Shown: positions 22,351 to 36,900, counted from the stretch's first letter. The stretch is 64,000 nucleotides of DNA from Stratiolaelaps scimitus (GCA_019614645.1 JABWDB010000031.1:3663001-3727000); one strand, 5' to 3'. A program made the numbers and translations. The notes: generated by a model from the letters alone, not told the origin.

Positions 22351-25037
22351 ATTTACTATTATAATTTCTACTGCCACTGTTGAAATCCATAAACCAACGA
22401 TGCATATGGTGTGCATACAAATACAACGGTTCAAACTTCGCTTTGAGAAATAAACTACGCGGCAAGGGCCAGTAGATCGTTTAATGTCAATGCTTACCTC
22501 TTCTCTAGATGAACGTGATCACCATCATTCTGGCAGCACGAAACATTAGAAATGACACTGAATTAATTTTGCATAAGAATCTGCATTATTTATTTACGCG
22601 TATCAGCATAAAATATCTGAATTATCATTATCTGTCTTCTTGGTGTGTTATGAGTGAACACATTTCGATGCTGCCTAGACAAACGTATACAATAAATGTC
22701 CATATTATGCCTACTAAGCATCGCCATTTCGACTACATCGTAAAGACTAGGAAAGCAACCAAATATAATATACATATTCGTACATACAGTAACAACATTT
22801 CGAATAAAGATATAACAAGAGAAGCTTTTCCAAGAACATGGTAGGTTGACTCTCTGTCCATGGTAGGTTGACTAGTCACGAATACAAAGAAACCTGAATG
22901 TCTGCATTGTACAACACAAAATCAACTGGATTTTAAACTCCGAAGCCAAATTGGCTATCAGTTATCGAGCGAATGAACTCACAATGATATTACTATCATC
23001 CTCGTACTTGCATAATTATTTTACATAATTTAATTTTTTTACATGAAAGAGGGAGAAATCAAAATGATTCTGCTACGAGTGTTTCTCCGCATGTTTCAAG
23101 ATAGGTCGTAGGCCAAAGAGAAACAAGAACTATCTGTCTTCACATTTTGTTTTGGCATTAACTTTTTGCCTCTACGTAATTTATATATATATATGTGTGC
23201 GCAAATGGGATAATTATTCAGAAAATGGATATTACTCGCAACACATGATAATGATAACATGCGAATGTATCATTTAGTATTATTGTTATTGTTATGTAAC
23301 AGTTAAGCGAGAAGTATAATATACTATTATAATATCAGTAGGGTTAGACCTACCCGGAAAGTGAAGATGTGAAGGAATAATAATCATCATATTCACTATA
23401 TATATATGCTACATAATTTAAAGTCTGGATTCTGCAAGTGGGTAATCACTTTGTCGTCGATTCGTCATATTGATCTGTCTGACAGTGATGTATCTATTCT
23501 GCGATCCGACCGAAAATACGTCATGCCGGTCCTTCATCATCCTCTGGAGGCTATTTCTATTCTCTCGACAGATTCCTGAGGACAGTTGGCCTTGAGAAAT
23601 TGACTTACAATTATTTACTCTAGCTTTGCCTTGTCTTAGAGCATTTTAGGCTCCTTTTATGTTGGTCCTCATAGATAGTGGTTGTCATACTATTTAGGCA
23701 GGTAAGGCATTATTGTCAGAGACTTCCTAAGAAGATAGGTGTGATTGATTATTTTGCGACAAACCCACACGTGATATCTTATATATATATATATAATACA
23801 CTGGCTCCAAATAGTACTCGTACGCTTCGCAGATTTAGCCAAATTCGTGTGTAATGATGATGATTATAAAGAATAATGTAACTGAAGAACAAAGAAAGTA
23901 TTTTTCAATCAAGTAATCATTCCGGTATCCTATAGAGACTGTATCACGTAAGAATTTCATTTATTTACTTAATGTTATTCAGAACGCAGCTCACTGTGGA
24001 AAGAGATGGTTTGGAAATGCAACAGAGCTCACGGAGTGAAACGTGTACTGTATGCTGCGGGCCGGAGGTCAATTGTTATTCTACTGTATATGGCCACAAC
24101 ACGATGATAAAAGCACATTGGACAGTGCGGCCGATCTTTCAAAACACGAAACCCGATGAGATTTAAAACAAATCAGGCTAGAGGAGGGTCAGAATCATAT
24201 AAAAAAGTTAGGTAGGTCGTTGGTTGGCTTGAAGAGTAGATCGAGGACAAGCAAGCCTTGTCTGAAGTGCAAGACGGCGATAGATTAAACTGGTAGGTAG
24301 TGATGAGCGCGCTCTAGAGGAAAGGGAGATCGCCATACCTCCGGAGGCTTGTCTCCTCATATCTGGAAGAGATAGAGAGAGAGCGAGAGGCGCGCGAGGG
24401 TACTGAACACCGGCGAGGGACAGGCGGTACCAGACCTTGACAGAGGCCAAATATTTAGACCAAATATTTATTGAGGCGCGAAGTTCTCAACAATAGCATA
24501 GTAATTGCTCCAAGAATTACTGACGGAGCAATGTCTCGCAACCCCTAAAATAGTATTCTGACTCGAAACGACTATCAGCTCGTAATAATTAATTGGGTAA
24601 ATGCGAAGGTGTTGAACTTGACAGGAGCAAGAACTAAGAACTCCCCCTTGGGGCAATGAATTACCGCTGTCGAACCGCCTTAACATGAACTTTCTGAAAA
24701 TGGTGTCAACGGATTCCTGTCCGACCCGTTCCCCTATTTGTAGCCTGTATTACATGTGTTGCATTAATGAACACTATAGAAAATGGTACAAATTTCTAAT
24801 TGCGCAAAAGTTCAATCAATACTTCTGTGCATGCATCACGATAGATAGTGTTATCTTGGATAAAATCATGTGAAAATGAAGGAGATCTTGTTTAATGTAC
24901 AGATAAGTGGTGGGCGGACGTTCCAAGGAAAACGCCATTTTACTGTGTCAACTCTTCTTTGCCTTCAGTTACATCTTTCATCATCGTCCACACGAAGTTG
25001 ATTAACGCTACATGGTGTACCAATACTTTTGGAGGCA

Positions 25038-25083
<46 letters not shown>

Positions 25084-28000
25084 CAGTAAAGAAATATCGC
25101 CCCTAAACAAATATAAAGTTCACGATGTTACAACTCTCGATAGGTCAGATAGATGCTGCTTGTATACCAGCTTGTTCTGCACAGATTTGTGATGCACACT
25201 GTGTATTTCGTTGATAATTGCTTATTAATCGTCTTTGCCTTTGGCTCTTTGCTGTTCGCGGAACTTCTTGAAGATTGTCGGTAGTTGGACGGGGGATTAT
25301 TCGTGTGTGTTGCGTTACTGTCGTTGTACGTACAACCTGTACACAATCAGTCTCTTCCGCGAACTGCTTTATGATATTTCGTTTCAGGTTATTTTTTCAG
25401 TGTTTTTTTGACTTCGATGATGATCACTCATTAATGATTTCAGATGATCGAAAACGAAATTGAATGCGGGTAGCGTTTAAACAAATGCCTTGCTACCGAT
25501 CGAGAAGCAAAATTCTACTCCGCTGTATGATTTAATGAGGATCATTCAAATCATGCTGAAGCTGCTCCTGTACCTTCCCGTGTTCGAAGATTCTACTCGA
25601 CAGGTAAACATCATTGATTTATTTACAATACTAATCGTCTGTGGTGGCTTTTACAGGTCATATGCACTGGTCCTTCGATACGATTATAGGTCTAGTCGTT
25701 AGTCGGACAGCGACTTCTGAGCTACAAGTTCTGTTCTCATTTGAGGCAATAGCAAGCTGTGAGCAAGCTGCATTTTGCAATTAAAGGTTCTATAATAAGA
25801 TTATTACTGTTAAACGACATCAAACGCATCAGTTTTTTCAAAATTTAAGTGCGCGCTACGACACTTTTTGTTATAATTCAAATGCATAACATTCACATAT
25901 CACAACACAAATTTGTCGATTTAGAATATACGAAGAGTCAGTTTGGCCAATCTGATAGAAAGATAGGGGTTGATTTAAATCATATAAGACCTCGCTCAGT
26001 TTATAGAACCTTTGTGTGATTTAATTTCGTTTTTGCATACAATTGGACCATCAGGTTGAACGTTCTTGTTGCTGTATTATTCAGGTGTATAAGCCATTGC
26101 TTGGCCCGGGTGCTCTGAAATTCGTCAATACAATCAGGTTCAGATTGACAATGAACTGTGTCGTTGAGAATAGTTACGCAACAATTTAGATGGTCCCATA
26201 ATACAGCTAAATTATAATATGTTATAGATAAATGTTTGCCTCGTCGTGAATTGGCCCTCGTGAATATGGCATTGATTGTCAATTTAATTGGCATCTTGTT
26301 TAAATGATGAATGCCCTGTCATCCATATTATTTCCTTATTGTCGCATGGTCGCATAATCAATATCCCCTGGTTCAACACTGTTTCAAGGTGGAATTGTAG
26401 ATATTCTAGTATTTATATTGGTATTTATTCTAACATATTTATATGTTACTATTATAAATACTGCCACCATGTATGCCACACTTGTGTCTATGGTCGACTG
26501 TTCAATTGTTCGTTGGTATCTGATCGTCGGCCATGATAAACCCTGAACACTGGTATATGTCAGTGAATGAGTTTTTTTTAAAGAAGATAAAAATATGACG
26601 GAAATTTGTTGTGAATATTTTATTTTATAATTAATAATCTTGCGAAAGAACCTTTAACAAGCTTTTTCAATGGACAGTTGCGCTATATACATTTTAACTT
26701 TAGAGGATAATTATCATAAATGTCGTTTAGTATCTGGCAATATTGATGATGGGTTCAACGATTGGTCATTGGAGTGAATTAGTGACTATACATTGGATGT
26801 TCTATACACCTCACTATATATATATATATATATATATATTACCAGGTAAATTTACAATGATGCATTCATTTGTTGTTGTGGTAATATTATGCAACAAGGA
26901 TAGTAATTATAATATAAATAGCCATTGAAATAATTAGTCATTATATCGAACACCGTTGGACTAAAACAACTAAGCCAGACAGAGCATCATTGAATGTGAT
27001 ATCGACTGAAAATCTGTCGTATCTTTCATGTTTACTAATCTCGTCACTATTTTGTTATATACCTAAGAGAATTGTAGCGAGTTTCCCCAGCTGTTCATCA
27101 ATGGATCATATTTCTATATAGATATGATTATGTGACCAAACTTAGAAGGCGTCACAGATTGGAATCAAATCAATAATTATAATAAACTATTGCGAAAATC
27201 GATTTCGGCTCATCAACTCAATAGAGTGTTATTCTAAATTGAAAACGGGAAGTGATCAAACATTAATCAACGTACTGAAAATCATAATCGATTGAGAGAC
27301 AAAGAGAGAGAGAAAGAGAGAGAGAGATACAAACCTATTTCACAGAAATAAACTGAATTTCGTATGTATAGTTAATGTCACCATTCGCACGTCGAAGTTT
27401 CACTGCGTTCGACCGGTGACTGGTACGAGTTTAAGGTACTTGGACATTTTGTGTTCTGTCTTGTGGCTATCTTTGTTTTGCACAGAACATGATGTGCAAT
27501 TATCATTTCGGTCTCCCATTGGGTGGTAAAAATGGGATAATGATATTGTCAGAAAATGTTGCCGCTGCTGTTTACCCGTTAGTCAACTGGAACTGGACTA
27601 TATGGTTGGCGTGAATGGCTTTTATGGCACTACTGTTGGGATGGGTTACCTATCAATGTGATGAAATTGTGACTATGTAACTATAATAGATTAATAATAA
27701 TAATAATAATAATAACTGATAGTTACTTCCAAAAATATTTTGCCTTTTGGTGCTCAATTCAGTTCACTTCCATTCATGCTTCGGACACACTGTAGCCGAG
27801 ATGCCTGAAGTTAGTTTGAATTTCATCCAGATTAGGATATATCTTTCTTGACTATCACTGAAACCCCCCACTGTAACCAACGAATTACTGCAGGCATTAT
27901 GTGTAAGGTATCGGGTTATATCCTACGAATTTGTGACCTTTAAAGTGAACGAAGCATACTACACACGCTATTTTTCAATTGTCGACTTGGGTTCCGCTCT

Positions 28001-28545
28001 TTAGACGACAAAGCAATCTTCCGGACTGACGCTCAGCCGACACTTCACGGTACTGGTCTCTCTCTCTGTCAATTTCCGCGCGCGCGCGCAGCTACCACTA
28101 CCATTAATGTCATTTTACTTATATAATAAGAATCATAGAGAAATACTTCAGTGGTTTGTATCCACGCAGGTATGTGACGGTGTTTGCATGTCGCTGTATG
28201 TAATATGTGGATGTGGGTGTCTGTGTGTGTGTACACGCGAGGGTGTTATAGGATTTATGTGGATTCCCCTCGCTCGTAGATAGTTATATGTTGGTTGTAT
28301 ACCCATTTACACACACACACATGTATGCAATTGTTTCCGACGTAAAAATGTAATTCACAGTTGGTACCATGTTGACTTTTCATCACTTTGTGAACTTTTC
28401 TGCCGATATAATGCAAGTATTATTATTATTACTTCTACTACAATTCGTAATTGACCTATGGTGTTTATTATAATTAGAATAATAAGTATTATTATCATTA
28501 TTAGTGATGGTGTTGTTGTTGTTCACTGTCTTCTTCTTCTTCCAG
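22351..28545. other. Long stretch with no recognised gene
   Basis: AT-rich DNA with microsatellites: TA runs near 23780-23797, 25040-25079 and 26814-26840; a TAA run at 27690-27714; a GA run at 27302-27328; CG repeats at 28077-28090. A 15-bp unit is repeated at 22837-22851 and 22859-22873. It may be intergenic or hold introns of the gene that ends at 29128. Confidence 0.4.
25040..25079. repeat. (TA)n microsatellite
   Basis: About 20 uninterrupted TA units. Confidence 0.9.
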
Positions 28546-29128
28546 CTCTTCCTCTGCTAAAGGCCGCAAGACGGAATTGTTATTGAGTCTTGCCGGGGGT
28601 GGTTCCAAATTATCATTACAATCACTGCTGGCCACCTCTGCCAAAAGAACGGTCCGTTCCTCCAGAACACCAGCTCTCTGTAACGAGCAAGCGACCTCCA
28701 TTGTGAGTCGTCTCCACAATTGTCAATGCTCAAATGCAGGGGAAAGTTTCGACGCCATTTCTACGTAAGAACCCGTTTCATAAAAATCTTGCTTGATAGG
28801 CTAACTGCTAAATTCGTATGAAAATTATATTAGAAATTGAGTAATACTAGTAATTAATTACCTGAGGTCGGTAAAACCTCCGAAACGATCTGGCTGGATC
28901 CAAAAGGATTTGCATCGCAGCCGCGGATGAGTGGAACCCCGCTGATCCCAACCGGCTGCTAGCTGGTTCCGGATCACCTTCGTACATCGAGACGAGTGCC
29001 GTGTCGTCTGTGAGAAATCAGGTATAATTTTCTTATCTTAATTTATATCAGAATATCTTTAGACATCAGAGGATCAGGATCGATCCGGCAGAGGTGGGGG
29101 ATCGCTGTACAAGCTGAAGCTCGATTGA
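28546..29128 (+). CDS. Unidentified gene, three 3' exons
   Basis: Three plus-strand exons fit one frame: 28546-28764 (after a long TTC-rich acceptor, donor AC/GTAAGA), 28907-29021 (donor CAG/GTATAA) and 29063-29128, ending in TGA. The first is open for 73 codons and is rich in serine, alanine and leucine (SLAGGGSKLSLQSLLATSA). The second contains DEWNPADPNRLLAGSGSPSY, and the third ends GGGSLYKLKLD. No family is recognised. The acceptor at 28906 has a weak pyrimidine tract; the alternative AG at 28920 would break the frame. Upstream exons, if any, lie in the unexplained 22-28 kb. On the opposite strand 28719-28501 is also open, with a glutamate-rich, histidine-ending frame, but it lacks splice support. 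Confidence 0.45.
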
Positions 29129-29404
29129 ATTCGACCATTAGCCCGCTTTTGTTCGCCACTTTTATAATTATCGTGGAAGACAATTTATTTTGATGTGAAT
29201 ATTATGAAGAATCATACATATAATACTCATGTTGTTCATTAAACGAAACTCAATTAGATGTATTCTGTATAAAAAACTTCTTTATAGGTCTTCGACAAAG
29301 GGTACGATTGAATTGAAAAGAATCAGCTTGTCAACCTCGCCCGAGGTGTGATTTTGAAAACAGGAGATCGGCTTAAAGCGATATCAAAGGGGCGAAAAGC
29401 GAAG

Positions 29405-30818
29405 TCATAATAGGAACGAAGAAATAACAGGACATAAACATTGGCGAGAATCTTGACGTTCACCCTGATGGGAGCCATCTGCTGTCGCTGTGACAATGAA
29501 CATATTGGAGTCAACAGGCCTACTCATGCTTCTATGTGGACAGTGCCCACATACAAAGAATGCGTGGAGTGAAGTGGACCAGGTCCAACCACTGGGGGCG
29601 AGTTGCACACTGCTCTGGACAACAGTTTTTCGAGCGTCCAGTAGGGACAGCGCGTGCGAGCCTAGTCCAGCTCTTAAAAAAAGTAAAAACAAGGTTTCGA
29701 GACCAGCAAATCTGTACGTTGGCTATTTATCTCAAGAGATACATTATCCACTTACCGTTAGAAGCCTCCTTATAGATCAGGACACAACTCAATAGGGCGA
29801 GGACCACCACTGTAGTAAACACCTAACAAACAGAAGATAATGTATTAGGCAATTACCTTTCGTACTTTCACAAAAACAATAGATATTTTTCTATTTACAC
29901 GTACCTGCATAGCAGCTAGGTAGGTTTTTAATGAGGAAGAATCATTATTGTGTTAATTATGCTCTGTTTAAAGAGATATTCTATTTAGACATTTGTCACT
30001 TTTAACAAACATGTTTCAATCAATCAGTCCGATCGAATATATAAATAACATAGATGTCATAACCCACATCTCGGGTAGAATTTTAGACGAAACTAGATAT
30101 CCCTTTTATGCGTTTTCGCTTCCGAGGGCACGTTTGAGTTACAGAAAATAGAGGGGCCGTAACTTCCATGAAGGTTTCTTTCGAGGACGCTACCCCTGCT
30201 TATCACCTCTATAAGATTGCGCCTTTTTGGGCACCCCAGTAGTTTGTTTGTTAAGAAAAACCATTCATTTCATTATTGGAAATACTCGAGCTAACCATGG
30301 TAACCGCGATAATCCATGCGGTCGCGCTCAGGTCATCGTCTGCGTATCCCATGACCGTGATTGTAGGGCCAGTGACTCCTTCGATCCTTGTAGCCCCTGT
30401 GCGAAGCAAAGCCTCGCCTGTAATTGTTCAAACACAACACGATCGTATATCCACTCACACTGCACAACGCTCCCGGAGGGTGAGACCTTCTAAAAATATT
30501 CATATTAAAATGTGTATTAAAAGAATCGTAACATTATCTGATAATCATCGCAGAATGAAACGCAGTCAAAATTGCTCCACTCCTTGATCAAGGCATATCT
30601 GGCTCGGATTATTGCATAAACAAAAGGTCTGTTTGCTGAGACCGACAAAATATACATTAATAATAATAATAATAATAATAATGCTCGCTCCAACTCGAAA
30701 AGCAAGCGAGGTAAAAACGAAGTTGAGGATGACATCATTGCATTTCCGAATCTCGGCGTCACAACCAGAATAACACTTGTGTAAATGGCGACACTGAAGT
30801 CGCTAAAAACAAACAAAA

Positions 30819-30874
<56 letters not shown>

Positions 30875-33800
30875 AAAGTGTCGATTTCAAATAAACGACT
30901 GATATCGTCATTAACAAATTTAATAAATACCTTTCGTGATATCCTCCTTATTATTATTAATATTATGTACTTGATTGCTGCTGCTGCTGTTGGTTCCATT
31001 ATGAGACTTTTTTTGCACAGTGTTTGTAGATATATACAAGAGACTTGGCTCGCCCGAACCCAATCTGTTAGTGGCCCACATTTTGAACTGGTACAGGGCG
31101 TTCGGACGGAGGTGATAGACAAAGTACTGCCTCTGAAAAATACGAACAAACACGATTCGATAATGATCCATTGCGAACTATCGATGTCCGTGACCAGACG
31201 GGTTACCAATGGGTTGTCATAACAGGGTCATACAATGAAGCTAGCCTTTAATCGAGTATTTAATGAATCAAACAATACACGCACCGCTGCAGGACTAATA
31301 TGTAGAGGCAGATGTGTCGACCGGTGATGCTGATGTTCCATGGTTTCGTTCGGAGCTTTTAACACATGCCCTCTGTCAACATCATTCGATATTCCGGATA
31401 TATCCGATAGTCTCGCGGCAGTGGCTGGCGGCAGATCGCCCCTTTTGACGCTGCCGTGGCCGTGCCCGGTGGTAAGATTGCCGAAATGCGCCTGCAACAC
31501 CTACAGCTCAGATTGATAGAGTCCCATAGAGTGAATTAATAAGTCATGAGTAGAAACAAACAACCAAATTCGCTTCTAACGTTTTACCAAGAGTTGTGAT
31601 GTGATCAATATTTTGTCTTCGTATTGTGTGACTACTCTGTTTCACTGCGCAAAGTCGTTTGTTCGCGCCTAAAATATTTTTGAGCGTGCACATTTTCATT
31701 GCGGGGCCTTATTCGGGAATCACTGCCCGGAGGGAAATAAAGACCTACAAGCCGCCTGTAGATAACGAATGCCATCGAAATACAAGGTGGGTTAAAGGTT
31801 TATTGATTTATTAAAGGAACTGCAATTTTTACAATGCTTTAGGAAGCTATTATTATTATTATTATTACGTAGTTGTCAATGCGGAACAACCCAAGCTAAG
31901 GAAGTACGCAATACTTTAGGACTATGTAATTTTTGGTTCATTTTCATTTGAGATTATTATTAGTTGTCCTGGACCGATAATTTTGAATTTTTTTCTCCGG
32001 CGTGGTGGAACGCCGTATTGAGGTCTCTGGCCATCCCAGGACAGGTGAATTTCTGTTCAAACGGCTTTCGCTTGCGATTCAGTGGCACGCTGCGGCTCCT
32101 TATTCAGGCACAATACTTTGGCTGCATAGAATAGGGCTGGTTCAGCCTGGGATTTTAATTAGTTATATTGCATAGAAGTTTTATGTTAGGTCGTTCGGAG
32201 CTATTTTGTACGTAGAAAAAAGACTTTGATAACCTTCGAACCAAGCTCCATAGACAAGTAAACTTTGAACTGTTTATACTTGAGTCGTTTGCTTAACGTG
32301 TAGCTCAGCGCTGGTGTCGTTAAAGCAGGGTTTGATCTATAATAGAAGCTAAAACATGGTGCTCAAATCTAATTTTTGTTCCCTTGACGGAACGAGAACG
32401 AACGAAGTTCGTCGAAAATCGGTGAATGTTAGAAAATTACCAAGAAAAATGAAAAAAGGGTCCTCCAGGAATTGACCCCCGTTCAGATGGAAACACGCAT
32501 GGCATACGGTAAACGCAACCTATACGTCTATAAGAAACAACAGACTCAGCTAACGCACGCCGTTGTGATCAGCGAGTCTTTGGTGACCTCGTACCGGCCG
32601 CCTAAGAGTGACCAGACAACTAAGTGGCTTGCTAAATGTACTCGGTCCCGAAATTGATGATTATACTTCCAATGGACGTTAACTGCATAATATTTGTTAT
32701 TTTGAGTTACTGCGTAAAAACGAAAACGTCAATGCCAGCCGCTATCTCGAGATCCTGAAAAGGCTCATGAACAAATGGCTAGAGAACTGAAAGCACTGAC
32801 CGGAGTGCGGTTTCTCAATGACAACACAAACGCGTCATTGTTATCAAATGTTTGTAATAACAAGCTGGATGGGGACCAAGGCTAATCATCAATTGATTCA
32901 ACCTGCACATTCGCCAGATTTGAGTCCTTGTTATATGGTTGTTTCTCTGAATGAAAGAGGGCAGATTAGTTATGTACATTACGCAGGTGTATATTTGCTT
33001 GTAGAAGCTATGGACAACGAAATTAGATATGATAACGCAGATCGGAAGTTCGGAAGCTCCCATACCTCGTTATCCAGCATATAAATAGAGACTCATAATT
33101 CTAGTTCGTTTTGTAAAAAAGTTATGAGATTATTTCCGATGCACAAAATAGCTCGGAACTACTTAACATATATATATATATATATATATATATGTGCCTG
33201 ATTAAAAATAACGACCTAAGAAGTTACTCGTACTCATATTTGTCGTAAATGTATAAGATAATTTGAATGTATTTGTTGATTACCTGCTGATAGACGAGCG
33301 TGAAATGCGTTATGGGAGAGCCACCATCTCCACCATCTGCCACGGACCAACGAACTGATGCAAACACCTAAATGAGGAAGGTTATACCAGCATGAGATCG
33401 AAGTATTGCTAACCTTGAGGGTAAATATGAAATTGAATGGCGCTCATGTTGAGTCAGAAAGGCTAATGTGGTTGGTGGCTGTTCATTAGTTCAGAAATCT
33501 TCCTATGTGTAATTAACTCATTTTACGAACTCTGTCAATTTGAAAAAAATAAGGAACGTTTCAGATTGGTCCGACGGACATTCTATTCAAGAGTGTACAT
33601 ATCTGTGGATATAACACAATCACTCATGCTAAGAATACAATACTTGAAAAAGAATGTTAATAAGTAAATATTTCAGACTTTTTTTTTGCGAGGAGGAAAT
33701 TTTTTTCAAACGCACAGACACCACCAGAGACATTCCAATCTCCGTGAAAGTGGGCCGATCCAGTGCAGGGTGTTTCTGACTGTCAAGGCAGCAATAAGAC

Positions 33801-33937
33801 ATCTAGCCAATGAATCGAAGACAAATTATCGTATCGTATGGGAATCTCAGAAATACAACGGGCCAGTATCGCCCATCTCGGAATAGGTATCCGCATCCCC
33901 TCGACCTATTAAATTGTTGTTGTATTTTTAGCTGATT

Positions 33938-33973
<36 letters not shown>

Positions 33974-36900
33974 TACCGCAATGAAGCAGTTAGACGCATG
34001 ACTTTGACGGGCTTACCTGGGAAGGCCGCACTGACACATTAGCCAAACGGCTTGGGAAAGCTGAAGCGTCCGAGGAGATCAGTGGCGAAGATGATCGAGG
34101 AGAAGCGTGAGGGTTACGAAGAAACAACAGTAAGGTGAGTGTCAGATAGTGAACGATCGTGAAATGATGAGACCCACCACAATTTCCCGTTGCAGGTGGA
34201 CAATCGCAGGAATATGACCACGTCAGGCAGACACAAACCCTTATGTGAGAGGGTTCGGCTCTGAGGACCGGGCATGTCGGGGGCATTTTTGCTTTATTTC
34301 CAACCTCGTTGTCCCTATCTTTTTTGTATTTTTAAAAGGTTGGGTGGGGGTGTTGGCACGCTAATGCGTGTCGACACCGTGACTGTCCCCCACTTCTTTG
34401 TGGAATTGTTGACGATGTTCAGCAGCACCACCCTTACCGGTATCGCTAAACGCATTCTTCAGTAAGGGCTGTGAGATTTTTTTTTTTCTAAAGGGGGGGT
34501 GTTGGCATGCTAATGCATGTCAACACCATGCCCCCCCCTTATGGAACTGTTGACGATGTTCAACAGCACCACCCTTCCCGGTATCGCTTATCGCATTCTT
34601 CAGTAAAGGGTGGTGAGATGTGTACAAGCCCAGCCACGAGCACCACACATCCTCCTCACCGTACGGACATGACGTGGTTTAGCTGACTCTCAGCTGCTTC
34701 CCTTCTCTCTCTCACTCTCTCAAGACTACACTTTCTCTCAATACCTCTGTCCACTTCCCGCCTGTAAACAACTACTGTAAACCCACCTGTTTCCCCCCCT
34801 TGCTTTTGAGACCTTGGGCGGGCACGGCCCTCTCACTGCGAAGTTCCTCGAGGGGATCTACCATAGGTTGATCCACGCCACCGGGGACAAGCGCGCTGGC
34901 TCTTTCCTCCTGCAGCGCCTGTCCCTCGCTGTGCATAGAGGCAATGCCATCGCCTTCCTCAGGACATTGTCGACCTCTGCCCCCCCCCCCCATAATCCCT
35001 AGAACTAATTCCTAACTACTGTATGTTTGAATAAATCATATTTTATATCAACTACTGTGGTCAATAGGGTGTCTGTAGAAAGCCCCGTGTATGTAAGGGC
35101 TGTGAGACCTGGCAATAATCTACAGGTAACGAAATGATAATAAAATAAATCTAAAGATTCTCCGCGTTTGCCATGATTTGTACCCAAGCCGTATGTCCCT
35201 CCTGTCCCAAGACGCTTACCACTAGAGTATCTAAGTTTATAAGTATAATAGATCGCATCATGTTTTTCACAACCTCTGCTAGCGGAATATCCAATGATCC
35301 GAGTATAAATCCTCTTTAGAGAGTATGCACAAGCTATATAAACTATTATCTATTATCGTGACGTGTAGGACAACATGGGCTTCACCTGTTGGCTGATAAT
35401 TCCGGGGAAATTAAGTCGTAAAAAGCGATTTGTCGGAGCGGGAAATGCATTAGCACGAATGCAATTTTTTTAATCACCCAACATCAAAATTGCTCATATC
35501 AAATCGTCAAATTTCAAACAATTCCTCGACATAAAATTTCGAGATCTCATCCACTGGTTATTTTATGCCGTTATCGTAGAATTCGACAATATGTGCACAA
35601 ATCGTTGAACTAACGGTCACGTTAGCGCAGCTTGGAAATGCCGCAGCGATTCGTAATTCGTGTTTCGCAGTTACAAACAATTGGTGTGTTAAACTATATT
35701 TCGGTATATGCGCCTCAACAAGGGCTGTAATTCGAAGCACACGTTGTTTTCAACCGAGAGCCTGTCCAAACCGAATATACAATAGGCTCCCACGAAAACA
35801 CCACCTAGACAACCTGCAATTGCCAGTTGCACTCTCAAAACTTAGATCCGCCTCGCTTTCCCCATGCTCTCTACCCTACGAGGTTCGCACTTGAATGGCT
35901 GGCTGAGTAGGTTGGCCAAGCCCAGCCAGGTCCATCTACACAATCCATGAACGAGTAGAGAGATGAGAGAGCATTCGTCGCTCAGAGCGAGTCTCTGAAC
36001 CAGTCGGCTCATCCTCTTATCGCGTGACGATGGCTACACTCCGCGAGTCTGACTCGGACACCTGCCACATCAGTCTCGTTTCGGTCTGGCCCTGGGATAT
36101 GATTTCAACACGGGGCACTGACAAACTTCGGAGCCCCGGATTAGCAGACGCAACAAAGGACTACTACCTCGCCACGACTCAGAACATCATAACTCAGAGT
36201 AAGCGAAGTAAGTAAGTAAGTAAGTAAGTAAGCGAACTCGAACAATGATCACGAGCTCATTTGGTTAAGGCAGGGTGATGCCGTGCGCGCACACTGAGCA
36301 ACGGGGATTTAGGCGGACGAGCCCAACTACCTATTTAGGATGCTATTCATGTTCTCGTTTGAATTCGCAGGTTCAGCTGAGTCTTTGATAGATGGATGGT
36401 TATCGTTTTGATTTATACGTGCAACATGAGGGACACACTCAGACACGTCCATTCTTTCGTGGCCTCTAGGAGCAGTTAATTTTTTTCTTCCCGGAATTTT
36501 CCCTTGTATCGCCACTGCCGCTATACGGATAAGTAACGAGAAATGTCTGATTGGATAAAGGCTTCGGGGGGCCTTTCATCGGCAAAGCCCAACAAGTCCA
36601 GTTCTACTATTTAGCTATTTAATCTACCACCACGGCACGGCAATGCCGAAAGCAGTTGTACCGTGGACGTTAAATGTTGGTTGTGGGTCAGCCGGGAAAA
36701 TCTATAGTATTTATTCAGTCTATCCCGCCGTCTGTTGGCAAGAATCATCCACACGATGAAGGCAAAACACGACAAAGCCCAACGAGAATCTCACAGAAGC
36801 AGATCGTAGTAACAACTATATCATATCGATATCTTGGATCCATTTCATGTACAACATACATACATACATATCTATTGCGGATCAAATTTGAAATTAGAGC

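Noticed and set aside
28501..28719. Minus-strand frame with acidic stretch and histidine tail
   Set aside because: It comes from the TTC-rich acceptor and GTT repeats of the plus-strand exon; no splice support on the minus strand.
30517..31209. A 230-codon minus-strand frame through a TA microsatellite
   Set aside because: The frame is in a different phase from the receptor exon it overlaps and is kept open by the TA repeat, which encodes alternating Ile and Tyr.
32900..33084. Plus-strand frame read as an independent small protein
   Set aside because: It contains HSPDLSPC and fits the third catalytic block of a decayed mariner transposase.
34017..34286. A 90-codon minus-strand frame around receptor exon 4
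   Set aside because: Only 34060-34017 agrees in phase with both neighbouring exons; the longer frame is intron.
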